Below are positions 14,746-23,696 of a stretch of DNA of 64,000 nucleotides, in pieces. The notes under the pieces are model-generated. The model saw only the letters and a program-made list of their open reading frames with translations, had not been told where the DNA came from and made no database searches. Each line of letters starts with the position of its first letter. The first letter of the stretch is position 1. The stretch is taken from contig NZ_RCCS01000008.1 of the NCBI RefSeq assembly GCF_003664185.1, positions 62,001-126,000 on the forward strand, in the 5' to 3' direction. This DNA comes from Tenacibaculum discolor (GTDB lineage Bacteria; Bacteroidota; Bacteroidia; Flavobacteriales; Flavobacteriaceae). A program made the position numbers and the translations under genes.

Positions 14746-15510
14746 ATGGAAAATAACACCCTTCAAAAAGACAGTAAAAAAATTGTTAGCACTAATAGTA
14801 ATGGTGTTTACCCTAAGGTATCTATAGAATTGATTACTGAGATTAACAACATGCTATCATACGCTATTTATAATGGTATTGTTATTAATACTGAAGTGAA
14901 CTCTTTAATTGAAAGTAAGAACCTGAACGATTTGATAAATGCTCATAATATTCTTGTTAAAAATATTGCTCCTGCAACACCAAAATCGATAGAATATACG
15001 AAAGCTCTTCGTGATGAAGGTCAAAATAAATCTATTTTCAGTAAACTTCCTATAGTTAGGAATCTTATTTTCTTAGCGCTTTTCTTTTTGGTTTTATTTA
15101 TTGTTACTGCTCTTTCTCCTGATGTAAATAATGACTCATTAGATAAAGGCTTAATGAATAACTCTGGACTGCCACTCCTTTTAAACCTCTCTTATTTAGC
15201 ATCTGTTGCTGGTTTGGGGGTTATTTTTTATTTATTGAAAAGAGTTAGCGATTCTATTAAAGAATCTACCATGGTATCAGAAGAATCTATTTCTTATTTA
15301 GCCCAAATAGTACTTGGTATTATTGCCGGACTTATTATGTCTGAAATTATTTCGTTTTACACCAAAAGCCCTGAAGATATTAACTTGTTTAACAAAGGTG
15401 TTTTAGCTCTTATTGGAGGTTTTTCCTCAGAAGCTATTTTTAGTATCCTACAGGGTATTATAGATAGAGTTAAATCTATTTTTATCATACCAAAACCCAA
15501 TACAAATTAA
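14746..15510 (+). CDS. Uncharacterised four-segment membrane protein
   Basis: 254 residues; not recognised. A soluble N-terminal domain (1-95) with helical ITEINNMLSYAIYNGI is followed by hydrophobic segments at about 104-122, 145-163, 182-203 and 213-232 and a basic end (IDRVKSIFIIPKPN). It opens a plus-strand group of three genes with the downstream lipoprotein and 89-residue protein, separated from them by the structured element 15525-15610. Confidence 0.65.
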   Translation: MENNTLQKDSKKIVSTNSNGVYPKVSIELITEINNMLSYAIYNGIVINTEVNSLIESKNLNDLINAHNILVKNIAPATPKSIEYTKALRDEGQNKSIFSKLPIVRNLIFLALFFLVLFIVTALSPDVNNDSLDKGLMNNSGLPLLLNLSYLASVAGLGVIFYLLKRVSDSIKESTMVSEESISYLAQIVLGIIAGLIMSEIISFYTKSPEDINLFNKGVLALIGGFSSEAIFSILQGIIDRVKSIFIIPKPNTN

Positions 15511-15524
15511 CTATACTTAAAAAC

Positions 15525-15610
15525 AAAGAGGTTGTTACGTTAAGTGATTATTTATAATAGAGCTTACAGCATACTAACCGAACTTAGCTCAATACTGTAG
15601 CAACCTCTTT
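15525..15610 (+). terminator. Long stem element with AAAGAGGTTG/CAACCTCTTT arms
   Basis: AAAGAGGTTGTTAC (15525-15538) pairs with GTAGCAACCTCTTT (15597-15610), with one G-U-type position, enclosing 58 bases that contain an inner GAGCT/AGCTC pair. A T-run follows. It can end the preceding gene, but the large structured loop is more than a simple terminator needs. Confidence 0.55.
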
Positions 15611-15633
15611 TTAATTATAAACTAACTATACTT

Positions 15634-16221
15634 ATGAAATACTTTTACGTATCTATTTTTTCTTTTTTTCTTTTTTCCTGCGCCAGTATTCCAAGCTCTA
15701 CTGTAACATTAACGAAAGAGGTTATTAAAGAAGCAGATAATATGCATCAGCTAAATGTTTCTTTAGTCAACAGACTTTTTGATGAACGAAAAGAAAAAAT
15801 AAATTTATTTATTGAGAATAAATACACCCCTACGCTACTAAAAAAGTTTGAGGGTTTATTACCTGATTCTTTAGACTACAAAAAGGAGTTACCTAATATT
15901 CTTAATAGTATTGTTCCTATTATTAATCGTAAAAAAGACTCTCTTCAAAGTGTATTGGATTTACAAAGGCAAGATATTTTAAACCAACTAAATTCTAATT
16001 ATAGCGATTATAGTAAAGCTACTACTTCACTTCAAAACTTAATTAATTCTGTTGTAAAAGTAAAAACTACAGAAAGTGATGCTTTATCTGCTATAGATCA
16101 ACTTACAGGTGACAGAATTAACATAAAAAAAGTTGAAAACACCATTAATCAGAGTATTGATAAAACTGGGGATACTCTAAATAAATTGATAAATATTGAA
16201 AAAGTAATTACTGAAAAATAA
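15634..16221 (+). CDS. Coiled-coil lipoprotein
   Basis: 195 residues. Signal peptide with lipobox LFSCASIP (Cys15); the rest is almost wholly helical with heptad spacing of Leu/Ile, Asn- and Lys-rich (for example SVLDLQRQDILNQLNSNYSDYSKA). Probably a periplasmic fibrous protein. It precedes the 89-residue protein gene by five bases and is likely co-transcribed. Function unknown. Confidence 0.7.
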   Translation: MKYFYVSIFSFFLFSCASIPSSTVTLTKEVIKEADNMHQLNVSLVNRLFDERKEKINLFIENKYTPTLLKKFEGLLPDSLDYKKELPNILNSIVPIINRKKDSLQSVLDLQRQDILNQLNSNYSDYSKATTSLQNLINSVVKVKTTESDALSAIDQLTGDRINIKKVENTINQSIDKTGDTLNKLINIEKVITEK

Positions 16222-16226
16222 CAATT

Positions 16227-16496
16227 ATGAATTCTATAGATTGGAACAATATAGCTAAAGAAGCTGCTTCACAAACTGATGCTGAGTTTAACAAACAATT
16301 GGCTAGCCTAACTAACTTAAAACTTAGTGAAGTGGATGCTTTTATTAAGGAAAGTAAAATTACCAATGCTAATGCCATAAAAACACTTAAACTTATTGAT
16401 GATGCTACTATTAGTAATAACGAAAAAGCCAAAGCTATTTCTAATATCGAAAATGGCTTTGGCTTTGTTATAAGTTTAGTTTCTAAAATTGTATAA
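16227..16496 (+). CDS. 89-residue helical protein
   Basis: Starts MNSIDWNNIAKEAASQTDAEF and is predicted all-helical, soluble except for a hydrophobic C-terminus (FGFVISLVSKIV). It is the last gene of the plus-strand group and its stop codon directly abuts the stop codon of the LytTR regulator gene on the other strand. A hairpin-forming sequence lies within its last third (16424-16466). No family recognised. Confidence 0.6.
   Translation: MNSIDWNNIAKEAASQTDAEFNKQLASLTNLKLSEVDAFIKESKITNANAIKTLKLIDDATISNNEKAKAISNIENGFGFVISLVSKIV
16424..16466. terminator. Hairpin inside the 3' end of a coding region
   Basis: AAAGCCAAAGC and GCTTTGGCTTT form an 11-bp stem within the codons of the 89-residue protein. 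The two convergent genes leave no space between stop codons, so this coding hairpin is the only visible candidate to stop transcription from either side. Confidence 0.4.
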
Positions 16497-17240
16497 CTAT
16501 CTAAAAATTGTATTGTCTTTTATAAATGCTGTTTTATAACGCTCACTAAAGAGAATTTTCTCTTCATTGTCTAATACTATAAGGTTATCTTCAAAGTAAA
16601 TTTCTTTGATTTTCTTAACGTTTACCAAGTAATTTCTATGCACTTGTCTAAAATCTGGATTAGACAGCATGTCTTTTAGCTTGGTTAACGATAACTTTAT
16701 TAGGTAATTTCCTGAGTCGCAAATTATACTACAGTATTTTTCTTTTACTTCTACATAATTAATAGCAGCTACATCAACTTTTACTACGCTTCTTTTTTTC
16801 TTTATGAATAAAAAAGCAGGACTTAACACTGCATTGTCTGAAGCTAAGCTTATACTATTACTTTGTTGATAGCATGACTCTATCGCCAACTCTAAAGAGA
16901 ATAACAATTCCAGTTTATTATATGGCTTTAAAAGATATACTAACGGATTGGTTAGTTTTGCTTCATCAAAAATTTCTCTTCCTTGCATACTTGTTAAGAA
17001 TAAAAAAGGCACATTAATTCCTTCTTTATTCAAACGGTGTGCTAACGAAATTCCGTCTGGTCTTCCGTTTATCATGATGTCTAAAATAATAACATCAAAA
17101 AAGCGATTTCTAATTAACTTTTCTGCTTCTACCGCATTTTTTGCTAATGATACCTCGTAATCATTATCTTCTAAAAAAGAAGAAAGTTCTAAAGCTTCCT
17201 CTCCTGAATCTTCTAGCAATAGTAATTGTAGTCTTTTCAT
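16497..17240 (-). CDS. Response regulator with LytTR DNA-binding domain
   Basis: 247 residues. The receiver domain begins LQLLLLEDSGEE and has DVIILDIMINGRPDG with the phospho-acceptor Asp (about 53) and YLLKPYNK with the conserved Lys. The C-terminal LytTR domain (about 145-245) shows RQVHRNYLVNVKKIKEI. It follows the histidine kinase gene by three bases and is its cognate output. LytTR regulators bind tandem direct repeats; none is obvious nearby. Confidence 0.92.
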   Translation of the reverse strand: MKRLQLLLLEDSGEEALELSSFLEDNDYEVSLAKNAVEAEKLIRNRFFDVIILDIMINGRPDGISLAHRLNKEGINVPFLFLTSMQGREIFDEAKLTNPLVYLLKPYNKLELLFSLELAIESCYQQSNSISLASDNAVLSPAFLFIKKKRSVVKVDVAAINYVEVKEKYCSIICDSGNYLIKLSLTKLKDMLSNPDFRQVHRNYLVNVKKIKEIYFEDNLIVLDNEEKILFSERYKTAFIKDNTIFR

Positions 17241-17243
17241 AAT

Positions 17244-18956
17244 TTATGCGCTTGCGTTGGGTAACAAAATTCGTATAGTTGTCCCCACTTCCAACTCACT
17301 ATCTATGAGTAATTTTCCATTATTCTTTTTAATAAGTGTTTGACATAGTAACATACCTAGCCCTACGCCCTCAGATCTGTTAATTTTGTCAATACTTAAA
17401 TCTTCTAATCCTTTAATTTTTGCTAGTTTTTCTTCTGAAATTCCAAAACCTGTGTCTTTAATTTCAATTGTACTAAATTCTTCAGAGTCGTTATAGGTTT
17501 TTATTGCTATTGTACCGTTTTCTCCTGTGTATTTTAGTGCATTATCTAACAAATTCCTCAATACTATTTTTAAGGACTCTTTGTCAGCTTTTACCAAAAT
17601 AGTAGCCTCTAACACGGTAGTTAGTGCAATGTTTTTAGCTTCTACAATTTCTTCAAAGTTATAAACTGCCTGTTCTACCAACGGTTTTAAAGGATACTCT
17701 TCTGCTTTAAACGATAACTGGTTGTTTTGTTCTAACGACCAATGTAATACATTGTTTAATAAATGACTTGTACTTTCAGTTAATGCAATAGCATTGTTAG
17801 TAGTTTCATTGACTGCGTCGTATTCTTTGTTTTTTAACTGTCGTTTAAGCTTTTCGTGTTGTCGCTTAATTGTATTTATTGGCGAACGTAAATCGTGAGA
17901 CACTACAGAAAACAAATAGTCTTTGGTTTTGTTAGCTACGTTTAACTCTTCCTTTTGTTGAGTAATAAACCTATTTTTACTTTTTAACTCTCTATAAAAA
18001 TAGCCTAAAAATCCGAGAAAAACTAATAAACCCGAAGCTCCTATTACCAAACTCTTTTGCACCACTGCTTGACGCTTTAGCTGTTCTTCTTGCAAAACGA
18101 TTTCTTGTTGCTTCTGCGCTACGGCTAATTGTTTGTCTTTTTCTGTAAGCTCCCAAATTTTATCACGGTTCCAAATAGAATCTTTCCAGTTACCATACTC
18201 CATATAGTACTCTATACTTTTTTTATAATTTTTTCTATTCTTCTCCACAACTGCCATGTTTCTTACAGATATTTGTTTAAGATTAAAATCTGAGTATAAT
18301 TTGGACAGATCATAAGCCTCTTTAAACAACGGAATTGCCTTATCGTCTAAGTATTGATTATAATATAGGTTTGCTAAATCAATTTTGGTTCTAATTATTG
18401 CCGCAGTATCTTTCTTCTTTATTAGAGAAACTTCTTTCGAAAAATATTCGTTAGCTTTTCCAAAAATTCTTTTTTGTAAAAAATTAACTCCTAAATTATG
18501 GTAAATGTTTTTTTTTCTGAAAACTTCAGGCCCTTCTTCTAAAGCTTTTTCGTAATGATTTATTGACTTATTATATTTTTTTAAACTTAAGTATACACTT
18601 CCTAATAAAACTTGTTTTTCTAAGATATTCTCCTTATCATCAGTAATTGAATGTAAACTTTGCAAAGCCTTTTTATAAAAACCTTTTTTATAAGCACTAT
18701 ACGCTTGCATAAAATTAATATAAGTAATTTCTTCCTCTTTATTAGTCAATAATAAAGCTTTACTACTGTAAGCATAACAGGAATCATACTGTTTTTCTTT
18801 ATAAAAGTTTAAGGCTTTACAAAAAGTTTCATTCTTATATTTTTGGCATATAGAATAACCTCTTTCAATAAAAACTTTGTTTTTCTTTTTAGGCTGACCA
18901 TTAACCTGAAAAAAAAACAAAGTTATTATTCCTATAATAGAACTTAATTTACTCAA
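17244..18956 (-). CDS. TPR sensor histidine kinase (HisKA type)
   Basis: 570 residues. Signal peptide (1-20), TPR repeats (about 40-280; QVLLGSVYLSLKKYNKSINHYEKAL is typical), a membrane segment (about 302-320), a coiled linker, the HisKA box FSVVSHDLRSPINTI, and a HATPase domain with NLLDNALKY, DTGFGISEE and GLGMLLC. All catalytic boxes are intact. It is the middle gene of a three-gene minus-strand operon with a novel 175-residue protein upstream and the LytTR regulator downstream. Confidence 0.93.
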   Translation of the reverse strand: MSKLSSIIGIITLFFFQVNGQPKKKNKVFIERGYSICQKYKNETFCKALNFYKEKQYDSCYAYSSKALLLTNKEEEITYINFMQAYSAYKKGFYKKALQSLHSITDDKENILEKQVLLGSVYLSLKKYNKSINHYEKALEEGPEVFRKKNIYHNLGVNFLQKRIFGKANEYFSKEVSLIKKKDTAAIIRTKIDLANLYYNQYLDDKAIPLFKEAYDLSKLYSDFNLKQISVRNMAVVEKNRKNYKKSIEYYMEYGNWKDSIWNRDKIWELTEKDKQLAVAQKQQEIVLQEEQLKRQAVVQKSLVIGASGLLVFLGFLGYFYRELKSKNRFITQQKEELNVANKTKDYLFSVVSHDLRSPINTIKRQHEKLKRQLKNKEYDAVNETTNNAIALTESTSHLLNNVLHWSLEQNNQLSFKAEEYPLKPLVEQAVYNFEEIVEAKNIALTTVLEATILVKADKESLKIVLRNLLDNALKYTGENGTIAIKTYNDSEEFSTIEIKDTGFGISEEKLAKIKGLEDLSIDKINRSEGVGLGMLLCQTLIKKNNGKLLIDSELEVGTTIRILLPNASA

Positions 18957-18958
18957 AA

Positions 18959-19486
18959 TTAAAATTCTGTTGGTGGTTCTGTTTCTGCTGGTGCTGTAAC
19001 TGTTCCTCTATCTGTTATAGGTCCTTCATTTACATCTTTCAAAATTGGATTTGTATTGTTATTCCTAACAAGAATCATGTCCGCTAATTCAGTCCCTTCT
19101 TCCAATTCATAAGTATATTCTATATAATACAAATCATATTGACTGGCTACTTCATCGCAATTAAAATCTACTCTAAAATCTCTACAACTTACCATATTAT
19201 ACCCTCCTTCTTTATTTGGGATTTGAACTGGAATAATTCCATAATAGTTTAAATAGATTTCATTTCCTTGTAGTTGTAAACCAGTGGTGTTTTCAATTGG
19301 CTTCAAAGGGTTATCTGGTAAGTATGCTAAAACCGTCACAGTAAAATAGTTACTTGTACTACCTTCAAGACCTGACATGTTAACTAAAGGTCCTTTTGGT
19401 ATATTATCAACACTAATATTGGTGTCAAATTTTCTAAAATCTTTTAATGTTAATGTAACTCCGTTAACGTTTACTGGGTTTCCCAT
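18959..19486 (-). CDS. Uncharacterised protein upstream of the kinase gene
   Basis: 175 residues with no signal peptide and no recognised family. MGNPVNVNGVTLTLKDF opens a beta-rich body with two Cys (SCRDF, NCDEV), rich in Asn, Tyr and Gly; the end is a Pro/Thr/Glu tail (TAPAETEPPTEF). The gene is two bases from the kinase gene, so it probably belongs to the signalling operon. Absence of a signal means it may leave the cell by an unusual route or act inside. Confidence 0.6.
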   Translation of the reverse strand: MGNPVNVNGVTLTLKDFRKFDTNISVDNIPKGPLVNMSGLEGSTSNYFTVTVLAYLPDNPLKPIENTTGLQLQGNEIYLNYYGIIPVQIPNKEGGYNMVSCRDFRVDFNCDEVASQYDLYYIEYTYELEEGTELADMILVRNNNTNPILKDVNEGPITDRGTVTAPAETEPPTEF

Positions 19487-19627
19487 CTTTTATAATTTTT
19501 TAATTTGGTTATTTGGCTAAAATTACAATAAAAAGACTAGATAGAAAACCTACTTAAAATAATTTTTAAGTGATATTTTATGAATTAAATTTCTTCTAAA
19601 AAAGAATTTTAGAAAAAGTAATATTAT

Positions 19628-20119
19628 TTATTGTTTTTTGAAATACAGTTGTTGAACAATAACAATAACTGAAGTAACATACACAGCTGTCATTAAAAAA
19701 CCTGAAGCCATAACTATGTACTTCATCCAAGTAATACCTGTCCACATTACGTAAATACCTCCAAAGGTACATACAACTGAAATAAAAGGTTCTATCATTA
19801 AAAACAATTTCAGCTTCATAGTAATACTTGTTGTAGACAAAATAATTGCTAATAAAAAGAAAATTACTGAAAGTGATAAAATGTGATTGTGTACTAATGT
19901 TTTAATTTCTCCAGGAGATTTTTTAAACATCATTTTAGTAGCTTCTTCATCGTCTTCATTTCCTAAGTAGCGTTCTTGTATTCCTTTTGAGCTAGCATTG
20001 GTCGTATCTTTTACAAAAGAAAGACCTCCAAAATAGCCTATACTTAACGTAGCTACAAAAACGAATATTAAATGTTTTATTTCTTTAGGAAACTGATGAA
20101 TAACTCCGTGAACCTGCAT
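19628..20119 (-). CDS. Four-segment membrane protein next to FMN-binding protein
   Basis: 163 residues with hydrophobic segments at about 17-33, 75-95, 103-122 and 130-155, a His-containing VHNHIL stretch near residue 78, and an acidic GNEDDEEA loop. It begins directly after the stop codon of the FMN-binding protein gene (zero spacing), so the two are translated together. A role as membrane electron carrier or anchor for its flavoprotein neighbour is inferred. Confidence 0.65.
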   Translation of the reverse strand: MQVHGVIHQFPKEIKHLIFVFVATLSIGYFGGLSFVKDTTNASSKGIQERYLGNEDDEEATKMMFKKSPGEIKTLVHNHILSLSVIFFLLAIILSTTSITMKLKLFLMIEPFISVVCTFGGIYVMWTGITWMKYIVMASGFLMTAVYVTSVIVIVQQLYFKKQ

Positions 20120-20656
20120 TTATAATACCTTATTTTGATGAAGAATTGCTAAATTTTGAAGGAATGTATTTACAGCAATAGTCATTGATGAAGCAGATAT
20201 TGTTGCTCCAGAAATTGCCATAATATCTTTTTGATACTTCAGCTTATCTTTTGATGTTTTACCTTTGAATTGCTTTAACCATCGTTTACTTCCTATTTCT
20301 CCACCATAATCTTCACGATAAATTAACACCTTAGTTTTAGCAATAATTAAATTTGAATCTAATAAAATTAAATAGTCAAATTCGTCTGTTTTACTAGGTG
20401 CTTTATCAATAAATGCATAACCAATGAGTTTATTATTCGCATTTATTTTAAACAACTTTTCTCCTTTTATTTTACGTACAAGTTGGTCATTAACTTCATC
20501 TGATATTTCTACTTTTTGTAAGCCAAAATCCTCTACATCAAAAGTTTTACTAATTTCTTTAGCTACTTTTTTTTGAATGTTTTTTGGAATAACAAATGAT
20601 GACAAGCTAAAAGAAGCTATTAATAGTACAAAAGGAAATAGTATTTGTTTTCTCAT
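20120..20656 (-). CDS. Periplasmic FMN-binding domain protein
   Basis: 178 residues. A signal peptide (about 1-22) is followed by an FMN-binding domain whose attachment motif is visible as SGATISASSMT near the end; in this family the second-to-last Thr/Ser carries covalent FMN. EDYGGEIGSKRWLKQFKGK is also typical. It likely takes part in periplasmic electron transfer with the membrane protein encoded next. The porin upstream on the same strand is separated by a terminator. Confidence 0.85.
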   Translation of the reverse strand: MRKQILFPFVLLIASFSLSSFVIPKNIQKKVAKEISKTFDVEDFGLQKVEISDEVNDQLVRKIKGEKLFKINANNKLIGYAFIDKAPSKTDEFDYLILLDSNLIIAKTKVLIYREDYGGEIGSKRWLKQFKGKTSKDKLKYQKDIMAISGATISASSMTIAVNTFLQNLAILHQNKVL

Positions 20657-20693
20657 GTTGCAAAAATATTAGAATTAGTCTAAATAAAAAACA

Positions 20694-20730
20694 AAAACCG
20701 AACCAAATTACTAGAATTTGGTTCGGTTTT
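20694..20730 (-). terminator. Terminator after the porin gene
   Basis: AAAACCGAACCAAATT pairs with AATTTGGTTCGGTTTT, a 16-bp stem with a 5-base loop, 25 bases after the porin stop codon. T-runs follow on both strands, so it can also stop opposing transcription. Confidence 0.85.
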
Positions 20731-20755
20731 ATATTTTTTTAAACTTTTAGTTCTC

Positions 20756-21958
20756 TTAGAACCAAACTCCAAAACCTAAGTTTAATTGTTTTGTTGTTGG
20801 GTTTCCTGCTATTGCATTGTTTTTTAATTGGTAGTCTGCTTTAAATGCAGCTCCTGGTGCAACCTTATAAGTTAAACCAAACGTCCACTCATCACGATCA
20901 TAAGCAAGGTTTTCGCTAATTCCTCCTTCTACAGAAGCATGTGTGTTAAAATCTTCATAACGAGCAAAGGCGTATAATTGTTGCTTTTTATCCATAGGTA
21001 ATAAGTTATAAGCGGCTTCTAAATACCATCCTTGTAACTCACTTCCTAATGCATCTTTAGAGTTATCTAAATTATATAACGCGTTGTACTCTTCTGTGTC
21101 AGATAAACTAGCGTGGATAAATTGACCACGAGCTGTAAATCGTTGATAAGCATAACGAGCATCTAAACCAAGCATTGCAATACCTACATCAGCTCCGTTA
21201 ATATCTTCTACTGCTCTATCAGATTGTGTTCTTCCAAAGTATCCTGATAACCCTAAACGTAAACCTGGTAATCCGTAATAATCTAATTTTCCAGCAAAAT
21301 TAATGTTGTTCATTTTAGATTCTGCTCCTTTTTGACGACCACCTCTTAAACCATTTGATCCTCCTAACTTTCCAGTATACTCACCTGTAGCATCGTCGTA
21401 AGTTCCTGAGTTAAATCCGTTAAACATATAAGCTTGGTAACGTAAAGAAGCTTCATCCCATTTTCCTGATACTCCTAAACCGATTTCTCTCCATGTTGTT
21501 GGTACAATCGCTTTATCCATACTTGGTCTTTCTACTCCGTTGAATGTAGTTGGCTCGTGGTATTCATTTACAATCCCCATTGGTACTAACATTAAACCAG
21601 CTCTTACATTTAAGTTATCTGTTAAACCATACTGTAAAAATGCTTGCTCAATGTAAACTTCTTTTACATGCTCAAATTCAATTTCTGTAATAAACTGTGT
21701 TCTTTCATTAAACTTGTAACCAAATAACATTACTACTCTATGAACATCTAAATTTGTTTCTTTACCTGTAGCTCTATTTAAGTGTACTTCCCCATAACCT
21801 CCTACTGTTAACCCTTTTTGACTTAAATTAGAAGACAATAAACGTTGTGCAGCATTTTGTTGGCTTTGTGGGTTTGTTGGAATACTATCTTTTGGAGCTG
21901 TTTGCGCCGATGCAAATAAAGACACTCCTGCTAATAAACCGAAAAATATTCTTTTCAT
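20756..21958 (-). CDS. Outer-membrane porin (OprO/P-like beta-barrel)
   Basis: 400 residues. A signal peptide ending ASAQTAPK precedes a beta-barrel rich in alternating aromatic/polar strands: GGYGEVHLNRA, FEHVKEVYIEQAFLQYGL and LNVRAGLMLVPMGIVNEYHEP, ending in Phe (GFGVWF). The EHVKEVYIEQA...PMGIVNEYHEP block is typical of phosphate-selective porin-like proteins in Bacteroidota. Substrate unknown. Monocistronic, with the terminator at 20694-20730. Confidence 0.8.
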   Translation of the reverse strand: MKRIFFGLLAGVSLFASAQTAPKDSIPTNPQSQQNAAQRLLSSNLSQKGLTVGGYGEVHLNRATGKETNLDVHRVVMLFGYKFNERTQFITEIEFEHVKEVYIEQAFLQYGLTDNLNVRAGLMLVPMGIVNEYHEPTTFNGVERPSMDKAIVPTTWREIGLGVSGKWDEASLRYQAYMFNGFNSGTYDDATGEYTGKLGGSNGLRGGRQKGAESKMNNINFAGKLDYYGLPGLRLGLSGYFGRTQSDRAVEDINGADVGIAMLGLDARYAYQRFTARGQFIHASLSDTEEYNALYNLDNSKDALGSELQGWYLEAAYNLLPMDKKQQLYAFARYEDFNTHASVEGGISENLAYDRDEWTFGLTYKVAPGAAFKADYQLKNNAIAGNPTTKQLNLGFGVWF

Positions 21959-22100
21959 TTTATTTAGATTAATTTTAAACTATTTTAATTTTACGACCGC
22001 AAAAGTAATAGAGATAATTAATCTAACAAATTTTATTAAGATTTATTTTAAATAAACTTTAACACATTTTAATATTTATTTAATAGACAGTATTTTACAT

Positions 22101-23660
22101 TTATTTTTCTTTTAGAAAATTAACAACTGCTTTACGTATATCGTATGCTAATTCTTCTTTTTTTGGTGTGTAAACACTTAAAATCCCTTCACTTTTACTT
22201 GAAAGTATAGGAATATCAAGTCCTCTTAATAAATAATCTGAAAAAGCAACTGTATAAGTTTGGTTTTCTTGTAGTTTTCCATTTTTTAGCTCCCATACTC
22301 CATTTACTTTTTCAGCATTAAATCTTTGTAAATAGGCTCCTGTTCCTGAAGATTCTACACCAAAATCTAACACTTTTTTTAATAAGCTTCCTTTAATCTC
22401 AACTTTTAAAATTTCTCCTCCATATGGTAATACTCTAAAAATATCAACAGCATTTATATCTCCTGATAATACATCATCTATTCGTACAGATCCTCCATTT
22501 ACCAAAGCACAATCTACATCATTATTATACGCTAAGCTCATTGATTCTGCTATAATTTTCCCCATATTGGTTTGTACAACTCTAATTGTACTTTCTCTTG
22601 CATCTAAAGGTTGATCTGCCTTGTATATTATTTCATAAGGATTCGATACTACTTCTTGAATTTTATCTTCTAAGACTGCTTGCCATTTATCTACAACTTC
22701 TTTTACACTCGCATCAAAAGGGATTGATTTATTAATTTCTTTTAACTCAGATTTAAAGCTGACTTCTTTTGTTTTTGGGTTATATTCAAACCTATGGATA
22801 TAGGCTGTTTTTGCGTTAGCATCTGCTTTTGCAATTGTTACCTCTCCTACTGTTGTGTAACTATTGGTGTGTTCGTGACCTCCCATAATTAATGGCACGT
22901 TTGGTAAAAGTTTTGCTATTTCTTTATCCTGTGTAAGTGATGCGTGAGTTAACCCTAATACGATGTCTACTTTATCTTTTATTTCGTTATAAGAGCGTTG
23001 TATTTCTTTATACATATCTCCATAATACACGTAACTTTTGGGGTTTGACGGAATACAAACACTTATAAAACCTACTTTTAAAGTAGTTCCATCTAAACTC
23101 TTAAATTCTTTTATGAAAAAATCTTTTAAAGTTTCTTTTTTACCATCAACGATTTTATGAAAATAAGAGTGTTTACCATCAACATTATGTAATACATTGG
23201 CTGATATCCAATCAAACTTACTCTCATTCAAACGATCTTGTAAATGTGTAAAACTTAAATCGAATTCGTGGTTTCCAAATGCAACAAGGTCAAAGTTCAT
23301 AGCATTCATAACCTCTACCATTTGTTTCCCTCTTACTCGCTCACCATTATACTTCATTGTTCCTAGTAAAGAAGGTGATAAAAAATCTCCTGCTAATACT
23401 AGCATGGTGTTTTTATCTTCTTTTAAAAGTTGTTTGTGAACTGTTTCTACTCTTGCCATTCCTCCATACATTCCTCCTTGAATTGGGGCTATTTCATACA
23501 CATCGTTTAATTGCAGTAATGTAAAATAGGTTTTATCATTATCTTTTTTAAACTGATACGTTGTTTCTGATGTAGTTGTATTGATTTTCTTTTTTGGAGA
23601 ACCACAACTAACTAAAGTGCAAGTTATTAAAAGTAGTAATAGGGTTTTAAATTGCTTCAT
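22101..23660 (-). CDS. 5'-nucleotidase/metallophosphatase lipoprotein (UshA family)
   Basis: 519 residues. Lipobox LVSC (about 19), then the metallophosphatase domain: LNDVYEI, LAGDFLSPS, AFGNHEFDL and MGGHEHTNS supply the dimetal ligands. The C-terminal nucleotidase domain (about 345-505) has CALVNGGSVRIDDVLSG and the specificity loop. It probably hydrolyses extracellular nucleotides in the periplasm. Full-length fused architecture in one gene, whereas many flavobacteria split the two domains. Confidence 0.9.
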   Translation of the reverse strand: MKQFKTLLLLLITCTLVSCGSPKKKINTTTSETTYQFKKDNDKTYFTLLQLNDVYEIAPIQGGMYGGMARVETVHKQLLKEDKNTMLVLAGDFLSPSLLGTMKYNGERVRGKQMVEVMNAMNFDLVAFGNHEFDLSFTHLQDRLNESKFDWISANVLHNVDGKHSYFHKIVDGKKETLKDFFIKEFKSLDGTTLKVGFISVCIPSNPKSYVYYGDMYKEIQRSYNEIKDKVDIVLGLTHASLTQDKEIAKLLPNVPLIMGGHEHTNSYTTVGEVTIAKADANAKTAYIHRFEYNPKTKEVSFKSELKEINKSIPFDASVKEVVDKWQAVLEDKIQEVVSNPYEIIYKADQPLDARESTIRVVQTNMGKIIAESMSLAYNNDVDCALVNGGSVRIDDVLSGDINAVDIFRVLPYGGEILKVEIKGSLLKKVLDFGVESSGTGAYLQRFNAEKVNGVWELKNGKLQENQTYTVAFSDYLLRGLDIPILSSKSEGILSVYTPKKEELAYDIRKAVVNFLKEK

Positions 23661-23696
23661 TTGGCTTTTTTTATAAGAAAACCAAATTTACGAATT

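Noticed and set aside
14746..16496. Prophage-like or phage holin cluster of small membrane genes
   Set aside because: No integrase, terminase, capsid or lysin is present, and the genes have ordinary composition.
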